From Treponema sp. (GTDB lineage Bacteria > Spirochaetota > Spirochaetia > Treponematales > Breznakiellaceae): a DNA stretch of 30,075 bases. Shown piece by piece: positions 14,002 to 26,100 of this stretch. The notes beneath the pieces were generated by a model that worked only from the letters and a program-made list of their open reading frames with translations, was not told the origin of the DNA and searched no databases. The translations under genes and the position numbers were made by a program. Every line of letters starts with the position of its first letter. The stretch's first letter is position 1. The stretch spans positions 1 through 30,075 of the forward strand of contig JAISOR010000261.1 in the NCBI GenBank assembly GCA_031275535.1. The letters are read 5' to 3'.

Positions 14002-17000
14002 GTGAAGAATTTGATCCAATTTTGCGTTAACCGTCCGGTAACGGTTATCATGGCCATGGCCGCCCTGGTTTTGGGCGGCGGTTTTGCCCTTTCGGTGCTG
14101 CCCCTGGACAGGCTGCCGGATTTTTCCTATCCCCGGGTTACGGTGGAGGCCCTCTACCCCGGGATGGGTGCCGCCGATGTGCGGTCCATCCTCACCATCC
14201 CCCTGGAAGACGCCCTTTCTTCGGTAAAGGGACTCCAGCGGCTGCGGAGCGTTTCCCGGGACGGGGCTTCGGTGGTGGTGCTGGATTTCCGGTGGGGGAC
14301 CGATCCCAACGGCGCTTCGGTTTTGGTCCGGGAGGCGATTGACGGGGTCTATCCTAATCTTCCCGAGGGGGCGAAGAAACCCATGGTGGTACCGGGGGAC
14401 CCCAATGAGGAACCCCATAGCATCGTATCGGTGTTTTCCCCTGCCGGGGACGGGGTTTTTGCCCGGAATTTGGCGGAATATGAACTACGGGCCCGGTTCA
14501 GAAGGATAGACGGGGTCGGTACGGTGATCCTGGTGGGCGGGGAAAACCCCGAAGCCAGGATCACCGTGGATATACCCCGGTCCCTTGCCGGAGGGCTTGG
14601 ACCGGCTGATTTGGCCCAATACCTTGCCGCGGAAACCGCGGATATCCCTGCGGGAAACGCCCGGGAGGGGGATATGGAACTGGTGGTGGTCAGCGCCGGC
14701 CGCCCCGGATCGGTGGAGGAACTTTCCCGAATTCCGATCCCCGCCGGATCGGCGCCGGTCCGCCTTTCGGATCTGGCGGAATTAACCGAAGGACGGGCCC
14801 GCCGGAAGAGCCTTTTCCTTTTTGATAACCGGGAGCAGGTGGCCCTGGAAATATACCGCCGCCCCGGCGCGGATCCGGTCAAACTGTCCCGGGATATCGG
14901 GAGGGTTCTGGAGGAGGCAAAGAGCGCCTTTTCCCGGGACCTGGAACTCGGTCTGGTATACGATTCCTCCGGGGCCATCCTGGAGGGGGTAAGAAACTTA
15001 AGCGTCTCCGCCCTCCTGGGGGCCGCCGCGGTTATCGGAACCCTGCTCTTTTTTATCCGCCAGGTACGGTACAGTATCCTCGCATCCCTTTCCATTCCCC
15101 TGTCCGCGGCGGCGGCCCTGGTTGTCCTTGCCCTTACCGGAAGGTCCCTCAACAGCATGAGCCTGGGGGGAATCGCCCTGGGGATCGGACTGGTCTCGGA
15201 TACGGCGGTAATCGTGCTGGACCTCCTCCACCGGAATTTTTCCGGCCGCACCCGGCCGCCGGCAGCGGCGATTGGAGACTGTGTATCCACCGTATCCGGT
15301 TCGAGTTTCGCCTCCACCGCCACCACCGCGGTGGTTTTTATTCCCATCATCTTCCTTCCCGGACCCCTGGGCGCCCTCTTTGGGGATCTGTCGGTTGCGC
15401 TGGTTTCCTCAATTACCGCGGGGTGGATCTTTGCCCAATTCATCCTGCCGGCCCTTTTCGGGCTTTTCTATAAAGGGGCTTGCGGATCAGGGCTGGACCG
15501 GAAAACTTCCCGCCCATACCGGCGTTTACTCGCCGCCGCTCTGCGGCATCCCGGGAGGATGCTTTTTTTCGCCCTCATTTTTAGCCTTGCCGGCGGGTTT
15601 ATCCTTTTTACCCGGCCCGCGGCTTTTGTGTTTCCCGACGATGTGGAGGAAGTGGAGGTGAGCCTCATCTTTCCCGCCGGTACGGACCTGGAGGCGGCGG
15701 GGAGATACGGGGTGCTCCTCTCCCGGGCCCTGTCTGAACTTCCCGCCGTAGAGCGGACCTTTGGCCGGGGAGGGGCGGAGGAAGAGGACGTGGGCCGCAG
15801 GGCCAATACGGATTACCGGAAGGAGGAACTCCGGCTCCGGTGTATCCTCCGAAAGGGGGCCGGACCCGCCAAGGCCATGGCGGAGATCCGGCGGGTCCTG
15901 GAGGGTTCCGTGGGTTCCCAATTTCCTCCGGGAACGGCGGGGACTGCCGCCTATCCCCAGGACAAGACCGAACGGCTCTTGGGCTTGTCCCCGGGGCATA
16001 CCCTGGCCGTCCGGGGCAAGGACCGGGAGGAGACCGTCTTTAGGGCCCGGGAAGCGGCGGAAAGGGTGAACCGTTTGGCCGGTCCCCTATCGGTTAACCT
16101 GCGGCCCTCCGGGGCCCGGCCGGAATTGCGGATCTACCCGGACCGGGAGGCCGCCGCCCATCTGGGGATCTCGGTAACGGATATGGCGGAAATGGTTTAC
16201 GTCGCCACCGAAGGGGTGGTGGCCGCCAGGCTGGAGATTGACGGGCGGCCCCTGGATGTCCGGGTTTCCGGGGATCTCCGCCGGGATTTTCCGCGGCCCG
16301 AAGCCCTGGTGGAGGCGATTCCCCTGAGAGCCGGGGAAGGGGGGCCGGTCTTTTTGGGGGTCCTGGGCAGGGTCGAGCAGACCCAAGCGGAGGCGGCCCT
16401 GGCCCGGCTGGACCGGGGGGACGTGATATACCTGGACGCCCTTCCCCGGCCGGGGGAGGAGGTCGGGTTATCCCGCGTTATGGATGAATTAGGCAAAACC
16501 CCGGGGATCTCCCGGGCGGATGAATCCGCCTTTATCCGGTACCGGACCTCCCTGATGGTTACCCTGTTTCTGGTGCTGATCCTCTTGTACATGACCATGG
16601 GAGCCCAATTTGAGTCCTTTTTACTTCCGGGGATCCTCATGTTGACCATACCCTTCTCCCTTGCCGGAGCGGGCCCGGCCCTGCTGCTCACCGGGGCCGG
16701 CCTCGATTCGGGCTCGGTCCTGGGGCTGGTCGTCCTTTTCGGCCTGGCGGTGAATAACGGGATCCTGCTCTACGAGACCGCCGTGGAGAAGATGGGCCGG
16801 GGCTTGCCGGCGGCGGCCGCGGTTTATTCCGGGGCCGCCGGGCGCTTACGGCCGGTACTGGCCACCACCCTGACCACCCTCTTCGTCCTGCTGCCCCTGG
16901 TCGTCTCTCCCCTGGGATCAAGCCAGCATTCCATGGCATCGGCCATGCTGGGGGGAATAGGCGCTTCTACCCTGCTTACCCTTTTTGCCCTTCCCCCGCT

Positions 17001-17064
17001 CTTTATTCCCTTTCTTAAGGCGCGGGAAAGCCCCGCGAAAGGCTTCCGGGAGGGCTCGCCATGA
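14002..17064 (+). CDS. RND-family (AcrB/HAE1-type) inner-membrane transporter, first copy
   Basis: The 1020-residue product has normal AcrB length and layout: TM1 (about 13-31), a first periplasmic loop beginning PLDRLPDFSYPRVTVEALYP, a block of six helices (about 330-530), a second loop, and a second block (about 855-1010). Known proton-relay positions can be placed: Asp400 in GLVSDTAVIVLD corresponds to the conserved Asp of TM4, while the usual Lys of TM10 is Asn918 in LAVNNGILLYE, a substitution common in the HAE1 branch that carries VNN motifs. It should use the proton gradient to export a substrate through the adaptor and TolC-like channel encoded upstream. The start codon is GTG, with AAGGA ending 7 nt upstream. 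The stop overlaps the second pump by ATGA. Substrate cannot be read from the sequence. Confidence 0.93.
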   Translation: MKNLIQFCVNRPVTVIMAMAALVLGGGFALSVLPLDRLPDFSYPRVTVEALYPGMGAADVRSILTIPLEDALSSVKGLQRLRSVSRDGASVVVLDFRWGTDPNGASVLVREAIDGVYPNLPEGAKKPMVVPGDPNEEPHSIVSVFSPAGDGVFARNLAEYELRARFRRIDGVGTVILVGGENPEARITVDIPRSLAGGLGPADLAQYLAAETADIPAGNAREGDMELVVVSAGRPGSVEELSRIPIPAGSAPVRLSDLAELTEGRARRKSLFLFDNREQVALEIYRRPGADPVKLSRDIGRVLEEAKSAFSRDLELGLVYDSSGAILEGVRNLSVSALLGAAAVIGTLLFFIRQVRYSILASLSIPLSAAAALVVLALTGRSLNSMSLGGIALGIGLVSDTAVIVLDLLHRNFSGRTRPPAAAIGDCVSTVSGSSFASTATTAVVFIPIIFLPGPLGALFGDLSVALVSSITAGWIFAQFILPALFGLFYKGACGSGLDRKTSRPYRRLLAAALRHPGRMLFFALIFSLAGGFILFTRPAAFVFPDDVEEVEVSLIFPAGTDLEAAGRYGVLLSRALSELPAVERTFGRGGAEEEDVGRRANTDYRKEELRLRCILRKGAGPAKAMAEIRRVLEGSVGSQFPPGTAGTAAYPQDKTERLLGLSPGHTLAVRGKDREETVFRAREAAERVNRLAGPLSVNLRPSGARPELRIYPDREAAAHLGISVTDMAEMVYVATEGVVAARLEIDGRPLDVRVSGDLRRDFPRPEALVEAIPLRAGEGGPVFLGVLGRVEQTQAEAALARLDRGDVIYLDALPRPGEEVGLSRVMDELGKTPGISRADESAFIRYRTSLMVTLFLVLILLYMTMGAQFESFLLPGILMLTIPFSLAGAGPALLLTGAGLDSGSVLGLVVLFGLAVNNGILLYETAVEKMGRGLPAAAAVYSGAAGRLRPVLATTLTTLFVLLPLVVSPLGSSQHSMASAMLGGIGASTLLTLFALPPLFIPFLKARESPAKGFREGSP

Positions 17065-20000
17065 TTCAAAATTCCTGGCTGCAAAAGCCTATCGCCGCCC
17101 TCTGTGTGATCCTTGCCCTTACCGCCCTCGCGGCTTTTATTATGGTAAGCGGGGAGGAAGGGGGGGAAGACCGAAGGGGGAATTCCGGCTATACGATTGT
17201 CCTGCGGCATTATGGGATAGATGCCCGGGAGATGGAACGGACCGCGGCGGTTCCCCTGGAAGACGCCCTTTCTTCCATCGGCGGGGTCAAAAAAATTATG
17301 ACCGTCAGCGAAAACGGAAAGGTCCGGGCCTTTGTCCATTTTGGGCACAAGGTTCCCGGCGCCTATGAGGCGGTACGGGAAGCGGCCCAGGGGGTCTACG
17401 AGACCTTGCCCCCGTCGGCCCAACGGCCGGAACTCTTCTCCTCCGATGATTCCCGTCTTCCCCTCTGGACCGCGGCGGTCTTTAGCGCCGGTGATGACGC
17501 CGCCCTGGGACAGTACCTGGAACGGATCGTTAAGCCTGCCCTGGAAGCCCTGGACGGGGCCGGGGAGGTAGAGATTTCCGGTATCGGGCTTCCGGAAATC
17601 GTCATTGCCCTTAAACCGGAGGAAGCCGCCTCCCGGGGTCTTGACGCATCCCTGATCGCCGGCGTTCTGGGGGAAAATGATCTCCTGCTTCCCGGCGGGT
17701 CCATCAGAAGCGGCGGCCGGGATATCCTCATCACCCTGGACGGCCGGTATCCGGACCCTCACGCCCTGGCGGATGCCCTGATACCTCTTCCCCAGGGAGG
17801 GGAGATCCGGTTGCGGGACGCGGCCCGGCTGTATGAACAGAACCGGGAGCCGGAATCGTTTTCCCGGCTCAACGGAAAAAGCGCCGCGGTGATCGCCGTC
17901 CTTCCCGGAGCCGGCGCGGACCCGGCAAGACTCTCCGGCCTCATCCGGGAGGAGCTGGAAAAATTTACCGATCTGCCCCTGGAATTCCAGGTGCTTTCGG
18001 ATCGGGGGGCGGAGGAAACCGCCGCCTTTAGTTCGGTATTGGCCGCCGCCCTGCAGGGGGCCGCCGCGGTGGCCCTCCTGGCGGCCCTCCTTGGCAAGAC
18101 GGCGGGCGCCGGTTTTTGGGGCCGGGGGAGACGGGTTTTCCTGGTCCTGGTTTCCGGATTAACGGTTCCCTTTATCTGCATCCTGTCGGCGGCCCTGTTG
18201 TCCCTTCTGGGTTTTTCCCTGGACCGGGGGCTGCTGGCGGGGCTTTCCGCCGGGGTAGGGGCCGCAGTGGACGCGGCCATCCTCAGTTCCGAAGGCCTGG
18301 GAAAAGCCCGGACCATTGAAGAAGGGCAGGGGCTCCTTAAAGATCTGCGCCTTCCCCTGGTATCCGGTTCGGTTACCACCATGGCCGCCCTGCTGCCCCT
18401 CATCGCCATGGAATCCCTGGCCGGCGGTATCAGTACCCTGGCCTGGGCCATCGGAACCGTTACCTTTCTGGCCCTTCCCACGGCCCTCGTCCTGGTTCCG
18501 CCCCTCCTCCTGTGGGGATTAAAGGGAAGCTCCGGCCCGCTTCCCCCGGGAAAGGCTTCCCCTCAAAAGCAGGGTAATCCCGGGGTCTGGGGGGGCTTCT
18601 TTCTGTTATTGGTAAAAATAAAAAGGAAGATAAGCAGGAAAGGACTGCGGCTTCTGGCCGCCCATCTGCGGTTTTGTACGGCCCGTCCCTACGGACCCCT
18701 GGTTGTATGGGCTCTTATTTCCGCCGGGGGCATTGCCGCCCTGACCCTTGCCGGAGCCGATGTGGGTACCGAAAGTTCCGCCCGGTCCCTGTATGCCCAG
18801 GTTGAATTTGAGGGAGGCCTCAGGGCGGAAGAAGCGGATCGGCTCCTTGCGGGTTACGCGGAAGCGTTAAAACGGCACGAAGGGATAGGGACGGTACAAA
18901 CCGTGGCGCGGCCCGCTTCGGGATCGGTCCTCTTAACCTTTGATCCCCGGATCATCCCCGCCGGCGCCCTGCGGACTCTGGTCAGAACCCAGGGAATACC
19001 CGGCGGTTTTGTGTATATTCCGGAGATGTCCTCCATGGAACGGATCTGGGAGATCAAGGTTACCGGTGACGATGACGAAACCTGCCGGGAACTGGCGGAA
19101 GCCGCCGCCGGGCTCTGCGGGACCATACCCCTCATCCGGGAAACCGTCCTTAACTTTAAAGACGGAAGTAAACGGCTTACCCTGGTCCCCGATCGGGAGC
19201 GGCTTCTGGCCGCGGGCATTCAATTTTCCCAACTGGCCGACCGGGTCCGGCGGGGGGTTCACGGCCCGGTGGCCTATAAGCGGATAAGCCCCCAGGGGGA
19301 GACCGATGTCCGTATCCGGGGCAGGGGGATCGCCGCCCTTTCCCCGGAGGAGATCCGGGGGCTGCTGGTGGGATCCGCCGATACCCAGGGGCCGGTAAGG
19401 CTTGATTCCCTCGTTAAAAAGAACACCGAACCCGGGACGGAACCTTCCGGTATCAGGCGGGAGGACCGCCGCAGGATAGCCGCTATTTCAATCAGGACCA
19501 ATCCCATGGACCCCAGAAAGGTCCGGAGAGAGGTTATGGCCGTCCTTGGCGCCATGGAACTGCCCCCGGGATATACCCTGGAATTTGACCGGGAGGCCAT
19601 TGCCGCCGCGGAAGCCCTTTCGGGGGCGGTTTTTTGGTTTTTATTGGCCCTGATCTTCTGTTATATGGCGCTGGCCGCGGAAAACGAATCCTTTGGAATT
19701 CCCCTGGCGGTACTGTCGGTGGTACTCCCCTCCCTTTCGGTTCCCGCGCTGGGAATGGCCGCCGCCGCCTTTCCGGTTACCCCTTCGGCGGCCTGCGCCT
19801 TTGTCGCGGTGAGCGGCATGGCGGTGAATGCTTCGGTTCTGCTCACCGATGAAATCCGCCGCGTTCCCCGGCGGAAAAATAAAAAAGGCCTCGCCGCCAG
19901 CTTATACCGGGCGGTCAGAAAAAAGCTCCCCCTGCTTTTCGCCACCGGGGGTACGACCATAAGCGGGGCGGCGCCTTTTCTGTTCTTAAAAGAAGAAACC

Positions 20001-20165
20001 AATTCCCTGGTCCGTAACCTGTCGGTGGTAACCGTCCTGGGGGTCGGAGCTTCTGTTTTTGTCGGCTTATCGTTACTGCCCGCGCTGCGGGTGTGTTTTT
20101 CATCATTGTTTCTTTCCTTTCATCCCCCACGGGATAAGGGAAAAAGTTCCGCTTGTGCGGAATAG
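17061..20165 (+). CDS. RND-family transporter, second and divergent copy
   Basis: The 1034-residue protein aligns in layout with its neighbour: TM1 (about 8-28), PLEDALSSIGGVKKIMTVSE matching PLEDALSSVKGLQRLRSVSR of the first pump, a helix block at about 325-490, a second periplasmic loop after TM7 (about 550-570), and a last block at about 850-1020. TM4 keeps one acidic residue, Asp404 in GAAVDAAILSSE, and TM10 has Asn923 in GMAVNASVLL. The N-terminal region is short of the usual LPVDLLPDI segment; instead it reads SGEEGGEDRRGNSGYT. A basic linker (KIKRKISRKGLR) lies between the halves. Two different RND subunits encoded together suggest a mixed trimer, as known for MdtB/MdtC, or two pumps sharing one adaptor. 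A gap of 25 nt leads to the giant gene. Confidence 0.92.
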   Translation: MIQNSWLQKPIAALCVILALTALAAFIMVSGEEGGEDRRGNSGYTIVLRHYGIDAREMERTAAVPLEDALSSIGGVKKIMTVSENGKVRAFVHFGHKVPGAYEAVREAAQGVYETLPPSAQRPELFSSDDSRLPLWTAAVFSAGDDAALGQYLERIVKPALEALDGAGEVEISGIGLPEIVIALKPEEAASRGLDASLIAGVLGENDLLLPGGSIRSGGRDILITLDGRYPDPHALADALIPLPQGGEIRLRDAARLYEQNREPESFSRLNGKSAAVIAVLPGAGADPARLSGLIREELEKFTDLPLEFQVLSDRGAEETAAFSSVLAAALQGAAAVALLAALLGKTAGAGFWGRGRRVFLVLVSGLTVPFICILSAALLSLLGFSLDRGLLAGLSAGVGAAVDAAILSSEGLGKARTIEEGQGLLKDLRLPLVSGSVTTMAALLPLIAMESLAGGISTLAWAIGTVTFLALPTALVLVPPLLLWGLKGSSGPLPPGKASPQKQGNPGVWGGFFLLLVKIKRKISRKGLRLLAAHLRFCTARPYGPLVVWALISAGGIAALTLAGADVGTESSARSLYAQVEFEGGLRAEEADRLLAGYAEALKRHEGIGTVQTVARPASGSVLLTFDPRIIPAGALRTLVRTQGIPGGFVYIPEMSSMERIWEIKVTGDDDETCRELAEAAAGLCGTIPLIRETVLNFKDGSKRLTLVPDRERLLAAGIQFSQLADRVRRGVHGPVAYKRISPQGETDVRIRGRGIAALSPEEIRGLLVGSADTQGPVRLDSLVKKNTEPGTEPSGIRREDRRRIAAISIRTNPMDPRKVRREVMAVLGAMELPPGYTLEFDREAIAAAEALSGAVFWFLLALIFCYMALAAENESFGIPLAVLSVVLPSLSVPALGMAAAAFPVTPSAACAFVAVSGMAVNASVLLTDEIRRVPRRKNKKGLAASLYRAVRKKLPLLFATGGTTISGAAPFLFLKEETNSLVRNLSVVTVLGVGASVFVGLSLLPALRVCFSSLFLSFHPPRDKGKSSACAE

Positions 20166-20190
20166 AGGCTCTCATACGCGAGGCCTAAAA

Positions 20191-23100
20191 ATGACCGTAT
20201 TACCTTTTCATTTCTCTCTCAAAAGGATCATCCCCCTGGCGGGGATCCTCTTCTTTTGTCTCGGCGCTGTTTTCGGGGAAACAAAGCCGGATATCCCGGG
20301 TTTTAATTCCGGGACATTTGACTACCATTTCCGCAGGGCCGACCGGGAACTCACCCCTGAGCGGTGGATGGCCGAAGCCCGGCAGGGGATAGCTATGGCC
20401 AGAAACGCCTGGGAACTGGCCGCAACGGAACTTTACGGGGATAAGGTTTTGCTTGAGGAGGCGGGGAAAACCATTGAAGCCTGGAGCGAGGCGGAGCTGG
20501 AAAAACGCTTTACCGAATGGCTCCTCAGGCGTTTTTTCAGCGCCGGGCTGACCGAGCAGATAGAAGGGTCGGCGCGGGAGATCAGGAAAACCAATTTATC
20601 CCTGGTGTACCATTTGGACGAAAACGGAGCGATCCGTTATGATGAGGAAACCGGCGACCCCCTGGTGATCCGTCCCGATGAAGCCGGGGCGTATATGGAT
20701 GGGGATCAGGAACAATGGCGGAAAAACGCGGAAGAAATTATCAATGCCGGAACCGTCCGTTATGAGGCCTATCTGACCTCCCTGTTTCCGGAGCTCCTGG
20801 GTTATGTTCCCGAAGAAAACCGGGAAGCCTTTGAGGAGAAACTGCGGGGCATCACGATGAAAGCGGTATCGGGCAGGCAAAAGGAATTTGAAGCCCTGGT
20901 TGCCAGGGAAGAACGGCTTTTTGTTGCCCAAAGAACCGGAGACGTATGGAGCCTGCGAAGGAAAAGTGAAGAAGCGGCGGCTTCCATGATTACCGCCCAA
21001 ATCATCGAGGAGACCGAAGCCCTCTGTGTCCAGGGGATAGCCGCCCTGGAAACCAGGATAGAGGCGGCTGAAACCGGCGGCGGCGATTTGGCCCTGGCCG
21101 GCTCCGAATGGCTTGAGGCCTACCGGGAACAATTTGAACGGGGGCTTAAGGCCTGGGCGGACGCGGAGGAACGGTTTTTTATACGCCGCATAGAATGGGA
21201 ACAGGAAGCGGGACAGTATTATTTAGAAGGGGAAGAAGCCTGGAGTAACGCTTTTAACCAATTCGAGCAGGAGAGACAGCGCTGGGAAGCAAAGGCGAAA
21301 ACCCTTTTCGAGTCCGGGGAGGCGGTTTTCAGGCGGGCGTCGGAGAATCTTGAAGCCGCGATTGCCGGGGCAAAGGCGGAATTTGAACAGGACCTGTTGC
21401 TCAGATCCGAAGCCGGCGCCGAACGGGCCAGGGCCTGGGTGGATACCTATATCACCTGCGGCGCCGTGGTATCCGGCGCTCAGGAGAACATCAGTTTCTG
21501 GCTCGGCCAATACGACGGAAAAGACCCGCCGCCCCTCGCGGGTGGGGAATTTTCCGCATGGATATCCGCGGAAGTTGCCGGCCACTGGCAGACGGTACTG
21601 AGTTCCTGGGAGCGGCAATACGGACCCGGCGACCGGATGACTTTACTGATAAAAGACATTATCGCGGGGAAAACAACCAAGTCCCGGGAGCAGGAAGCCG
21701 TTGAGGAACTGGAAAAAAGGGGAATCAATCTCAGCGCTTCCTTTAAAACCGCCCTGGAACTAAAAAACTGGTCCCTTCTGTATGATTCCTACCTTGATAA
21801 GGCTAAAACCGCCCGGGACGCCCTGATCAATGATTTTAATATGGTAATGGGAACCGGGGCCCTCGCGGACATCCTGGCCGAAGGCGCGGTGAGTGAAGAT
21901 TTTAACCTGGACGAGTATCAGATAGAACTTATCCGGGCCAAGGCGGTGGCCGGTTATTGGGAAAAACGAAAAGCCATCGCCCAAGGGGTGGTTTCCTACG
22001 CGGAAGAATTAACCGCCGGACGTATGACCGATAGTGAAGGTATCAAGGCCTGGGAACAGGCAAAACAATCCTATGATGACGCCCTCAGCCGGTACGAGGC
22101 GGAACTGTCCCGGTTGAGCGCCGCGGGAACCGGGGTAAAAGCGGCCCAGGAAGCCATGTACAACGCGGCGGCGGCGCTGCGGGAGGCGGAAAGCAGGCTG
22201 GAAGAGAAAAATCAGGCCTATTCGATCATCATGTCCGCCTATGTGTCCGGACGGAATGATTTTATCCTGCAGGACCTGGTCGCCAAATACGAAGAACTCC
22301 TGCGGGAGTATAACCTGTTAAGCGCCGAAGGGGACGGCGCGGCATATATCCGTTACCTTGAACGCGGCTATGAGCTTGGATTCGCCCAGGAACTTGAAGC
22401 GACCGGAGAAATGCTGAAACAGCTTATCCTGGGAGGGGAGGGGATTGAAAAATCCCTGTCCGCCCTGAGGACCAGGGCGGTAAATATCACGGTGTTTGAA
22501 GAATATCACATCATACCGGAGACTATTGAAAAATTCGGCCTTGAAGCGGACGATCCCTTTTATGCCCTTATGCAGGATCTGTTGTCGGAAAAAGAAAAAA
22601 AACTTGCCGAAGCCGCCGCGGATCAGGGGGCAATCCAAGAACAGTATAATAAACTGATCAGCGCCATGACAAAAACGGCGAAAGCCCAGGCCCAGGCTCA
22701 GGTCGAAACCAGGCTCCAGGCCCTGAACCTTTTGGTCTGTAATTCAACGATGGAGTGGTATTTTAACGTCCGGGGCGCTGAGCCGGAAACACAGGACCAG
22801 GAGGTTTTTTCCGATCTGGGCCTTGAAGCCTGTCTCAATAATGACGTTGAAAAGGATGTCCGGGCTTTGTTAAAAGCCCGCCTGGACCTGGAACTGGAAG
22901 GTTTAGCTTGTTTTTTAGGAGAAGTTGAGGGCGGAGACCGGGCGAAACTCCTCTCAAACTTCTGTTTGGCGGATCCCGGGGAGGCTTCAGAAATTTTCGG
23001 AGCGCTTAAGGATCTGCGGCTGCTGCTTGATTCTGTTGAGGATAGCGGTTTCGCGGATTATTATGCGGTCCTGGAAAACGCCGCCCGGTCCGGGTCGTCG

Positions 23101-26100
23101 GCCGCGTGGTTCCTAAACGGCGGCTCCTGTTTTGTGACCCAATCGGGGCAGGTTATAGCATACGGCCTTTTGGAAACCGAGATGACCGCGGCTGCCCGCA
23201 GCCAGGACTTGTTAGCGGTGTATCAGGCTGTCGGCCCCCAGGCCGCGCCGGTAATACGGGAAGCGGGGCTTCGGGGCCTCCGGGAAATGGAGGAGCTTTT
23301 TAAATCCTATGGCCTCACCCTCAACGGCGGCGATCTTCCCGGCACGAAGTCCGTGGGAGAAGCCCTCCTGGGGAGGGCAGGGTCCTTGACCAAAAATCTT
23401 TCGGCCTTTTTATCGCTGATGAACGGACACCTTGATTCACTCCCCCAGTGGATTAAAACCGAGGTACAAGCCTGGCAGAGCTCTTTGATTACCTATATGG
23501 CGGCCAAAACAATTTATACCAACAGGAGCATCACCGGTTCCAGCGGGGCCATAAAAAATGAAATAGCGGGCCTTGAAGCCCATTCCCAGGCGGCGCAGCG
23601 TGTAGCCGACGCCCTGTCATACGCGGAGCCGGGAAGCGCCCGGTTTTTAAACGCCGCCCTGGGGCTGCCGCCGGAACTATTCACCTATACAAATAAAGCG
23701 GCCATTGAAGACGAAGTGGTCAAAAGAATCGGCCGGGACCTGGCGAAGCAATACGGCGCCGGGAGCCTTGAAGACCCGGCCGCCCTGGAGAACGCCTTGA
23801 CCGCCGCGTGTTTAGTACACCATGGATACGCCGAAGAGGGGATACGGAAAAAATCCGTGGATGAGGCGATCCGGTTGTTACGAGCAGGCCCCCTTGATGA
23901 TGAGCTTCAGCATGGTGATTATTATTACGAAATAATCGTCCGGGAGCTCCCCCTTATGTTTAATATCCTCTCCGGCCGTCAGGAAGCGCTGAATTTTGAA
24001 TATGCCCTGGTAAAGGCCTATGAGGACCTGAACCAAACCATAGCGGAGGCCGAGCGAGAGGGACGGAGCCATTGGCGGCAGTATGTAAGCGCCGAATTCC
24101 TGGCGGATTATCATAACCAGAGCAATAACGCAGGGGTATCACCGGGTGTTTCCGGAGATCCGGAAGGGACCTGCGATGGAATAAAGAGCGCCAAAAATTG
24201 GCGGGAAGGGATGCTGGCGGACGCCTATGAAAAAGCCGTCCAGGATACCCGCCGGCTTAATGATGCCTTCCAGGCCTTTGCCAGCGCCGGAGAACAGCCG
24301 GAGCATGAATTCTTAAAGGCCGGGATAAAAAAATACCAGGACGATCCCCTGCTGGAATGGGACGAAACATTAATAAAAACCGTCGATTATGTGTTTTATG
24401 ACAATTATCAAATGGAATCCGGCGAATTTCAAAAAAATTTTATCCAGGCGGCTTTGCTGGAAAAAGAGATAGAACAGCTCGGGACGGGCTATGCCGCATC
24501 AAAACAAAACGCCGCCATGATTAAAGCGGAAATACAAAAAATATCCGCCGAAATAGTGGGCCTGCAGGACGCCTGGGATCTTGCCGCCGCCGCCTACGAA
24601 AACGCCGCCCTGGATTTTGCCGGCTCCGGAGCCGCCTACGACGAGGTTTACCGGGCGGTTAAAAAAGATTATGCCGATCTGGAGGAAGCCAGAACCGCCT
24701 ATGAAATAGAAGACGCGATAAGGAGATGGGCAAGCACCGCCTATTTGGATAACGCCCCCCTTGCCGGCGAAATGACGGCGGACTATAAAAGCCCCTATGA
24801 GGATCTGGCCTATAGTACCAGCCGGTATGAACGGGCGGTAGTAGCCTTGACTGCCCTGGCCGGACTATATGAAGAAGATGATGAAAGAAGACCCTATGCG
24901 GATAGGGAATACGAAATCTTATATAACACCTATAAAGAAAGTTTTCAGCGGATGATCTTGTCCATAAAAACCCTTGGGGCGCTGGAAGAATCGATAGCCG
25001 AGGAAACGCGGAGAAACAGTGCCTGTTATGACAGCTATAACCGGTATCTGAACGAGCTGGGCCGTTCCATAAATTATCCGCCGGACTATCAGGCGCCAAG
25101 TGATAAACGTCTTTGGCAATTGATGGACGTGATACAAATAAAAGACGGTAAACTTGGGTTCTCCTATGACGGCTCCTTCCTGATACAGGAGATGACCGGC
25201 GGACAGGCCGCGGCGCTGAAAAAATTTTTTACCCCGGAGGAAACTGCGGGCATTGAGGTAAATCTGGTTTCCCCCTTCGAGGAGGCCTTGCGGCAGTTAA
25301 ACCAGAATATGATCCGGTACGAAGTAACCACCGATGGGGCTAAATATACCCAATGGGGATTGGCCCGGGATTACCTCCTGCGGCAGCTGATCGGCAGTAA
25401 TCCGGAAATTGAAGATATGGCGGACTGGTATATTCAGGCCACGGCGCTGAACGAGGGGGAGAATTTAGGGGAAATGTCCATAGGGTATGGCGGCCTGTTT
25501 AAGGATACGGAGGTTTTCAATGTCGCCTTATACTACCGGGACAAGAGGCTGATGCCGGCTCAGAAAAATGCCTGGGACCTCTTGAGCGGCGAAGAAAAAG
25601 CGGATCTCGAATTTTATACGATCTTAACCCTCCTCGGCGCCGGCGGCATGGATTCAAAGGGATTCTCCTATCTATCGGCCCAGGCCGAATATGCCTTTAC
25701 CAATAATACGCTGAACCGTGAAAGGTCACGGCTTAAAGGCCTGTTGCGGATTCCGCTTGCGCGGCATTTTTATAGAGCGGGCCTTGCGAGACTCAACGCT
25801 ACCAGCGCCCACCTGCTTCCCTCGTATCAGCAGATAAATGATACGGTCGAAAAAGCCCGGACCGGCTTAGCAACAACTTCGGAGGCGTTAAATTCTTCCC
25901 TGGAATCATATATTAATTCCTGCCGCAGACTGGCGCAGTTAAACGGTACAGGAACGGGGACCGGAACCGTCGGGTGGAGCGGCATAGAAGGGGCGTTGCA
26001 GGCGGCAGGGGGAATCACCGCCGATGAGATACAGCGGCTGAAAAACTACTGGTATCAAATGGAAGGAGATACCAAAGGTTCTTATTCCGATACCGTTACC

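Noticed and set aside
14349..15443. 364-residue minus-strand frame
   Set aside because: Antisense to the first RND pump, rich in Arg/Ser/Pro, with no recognisable feature.
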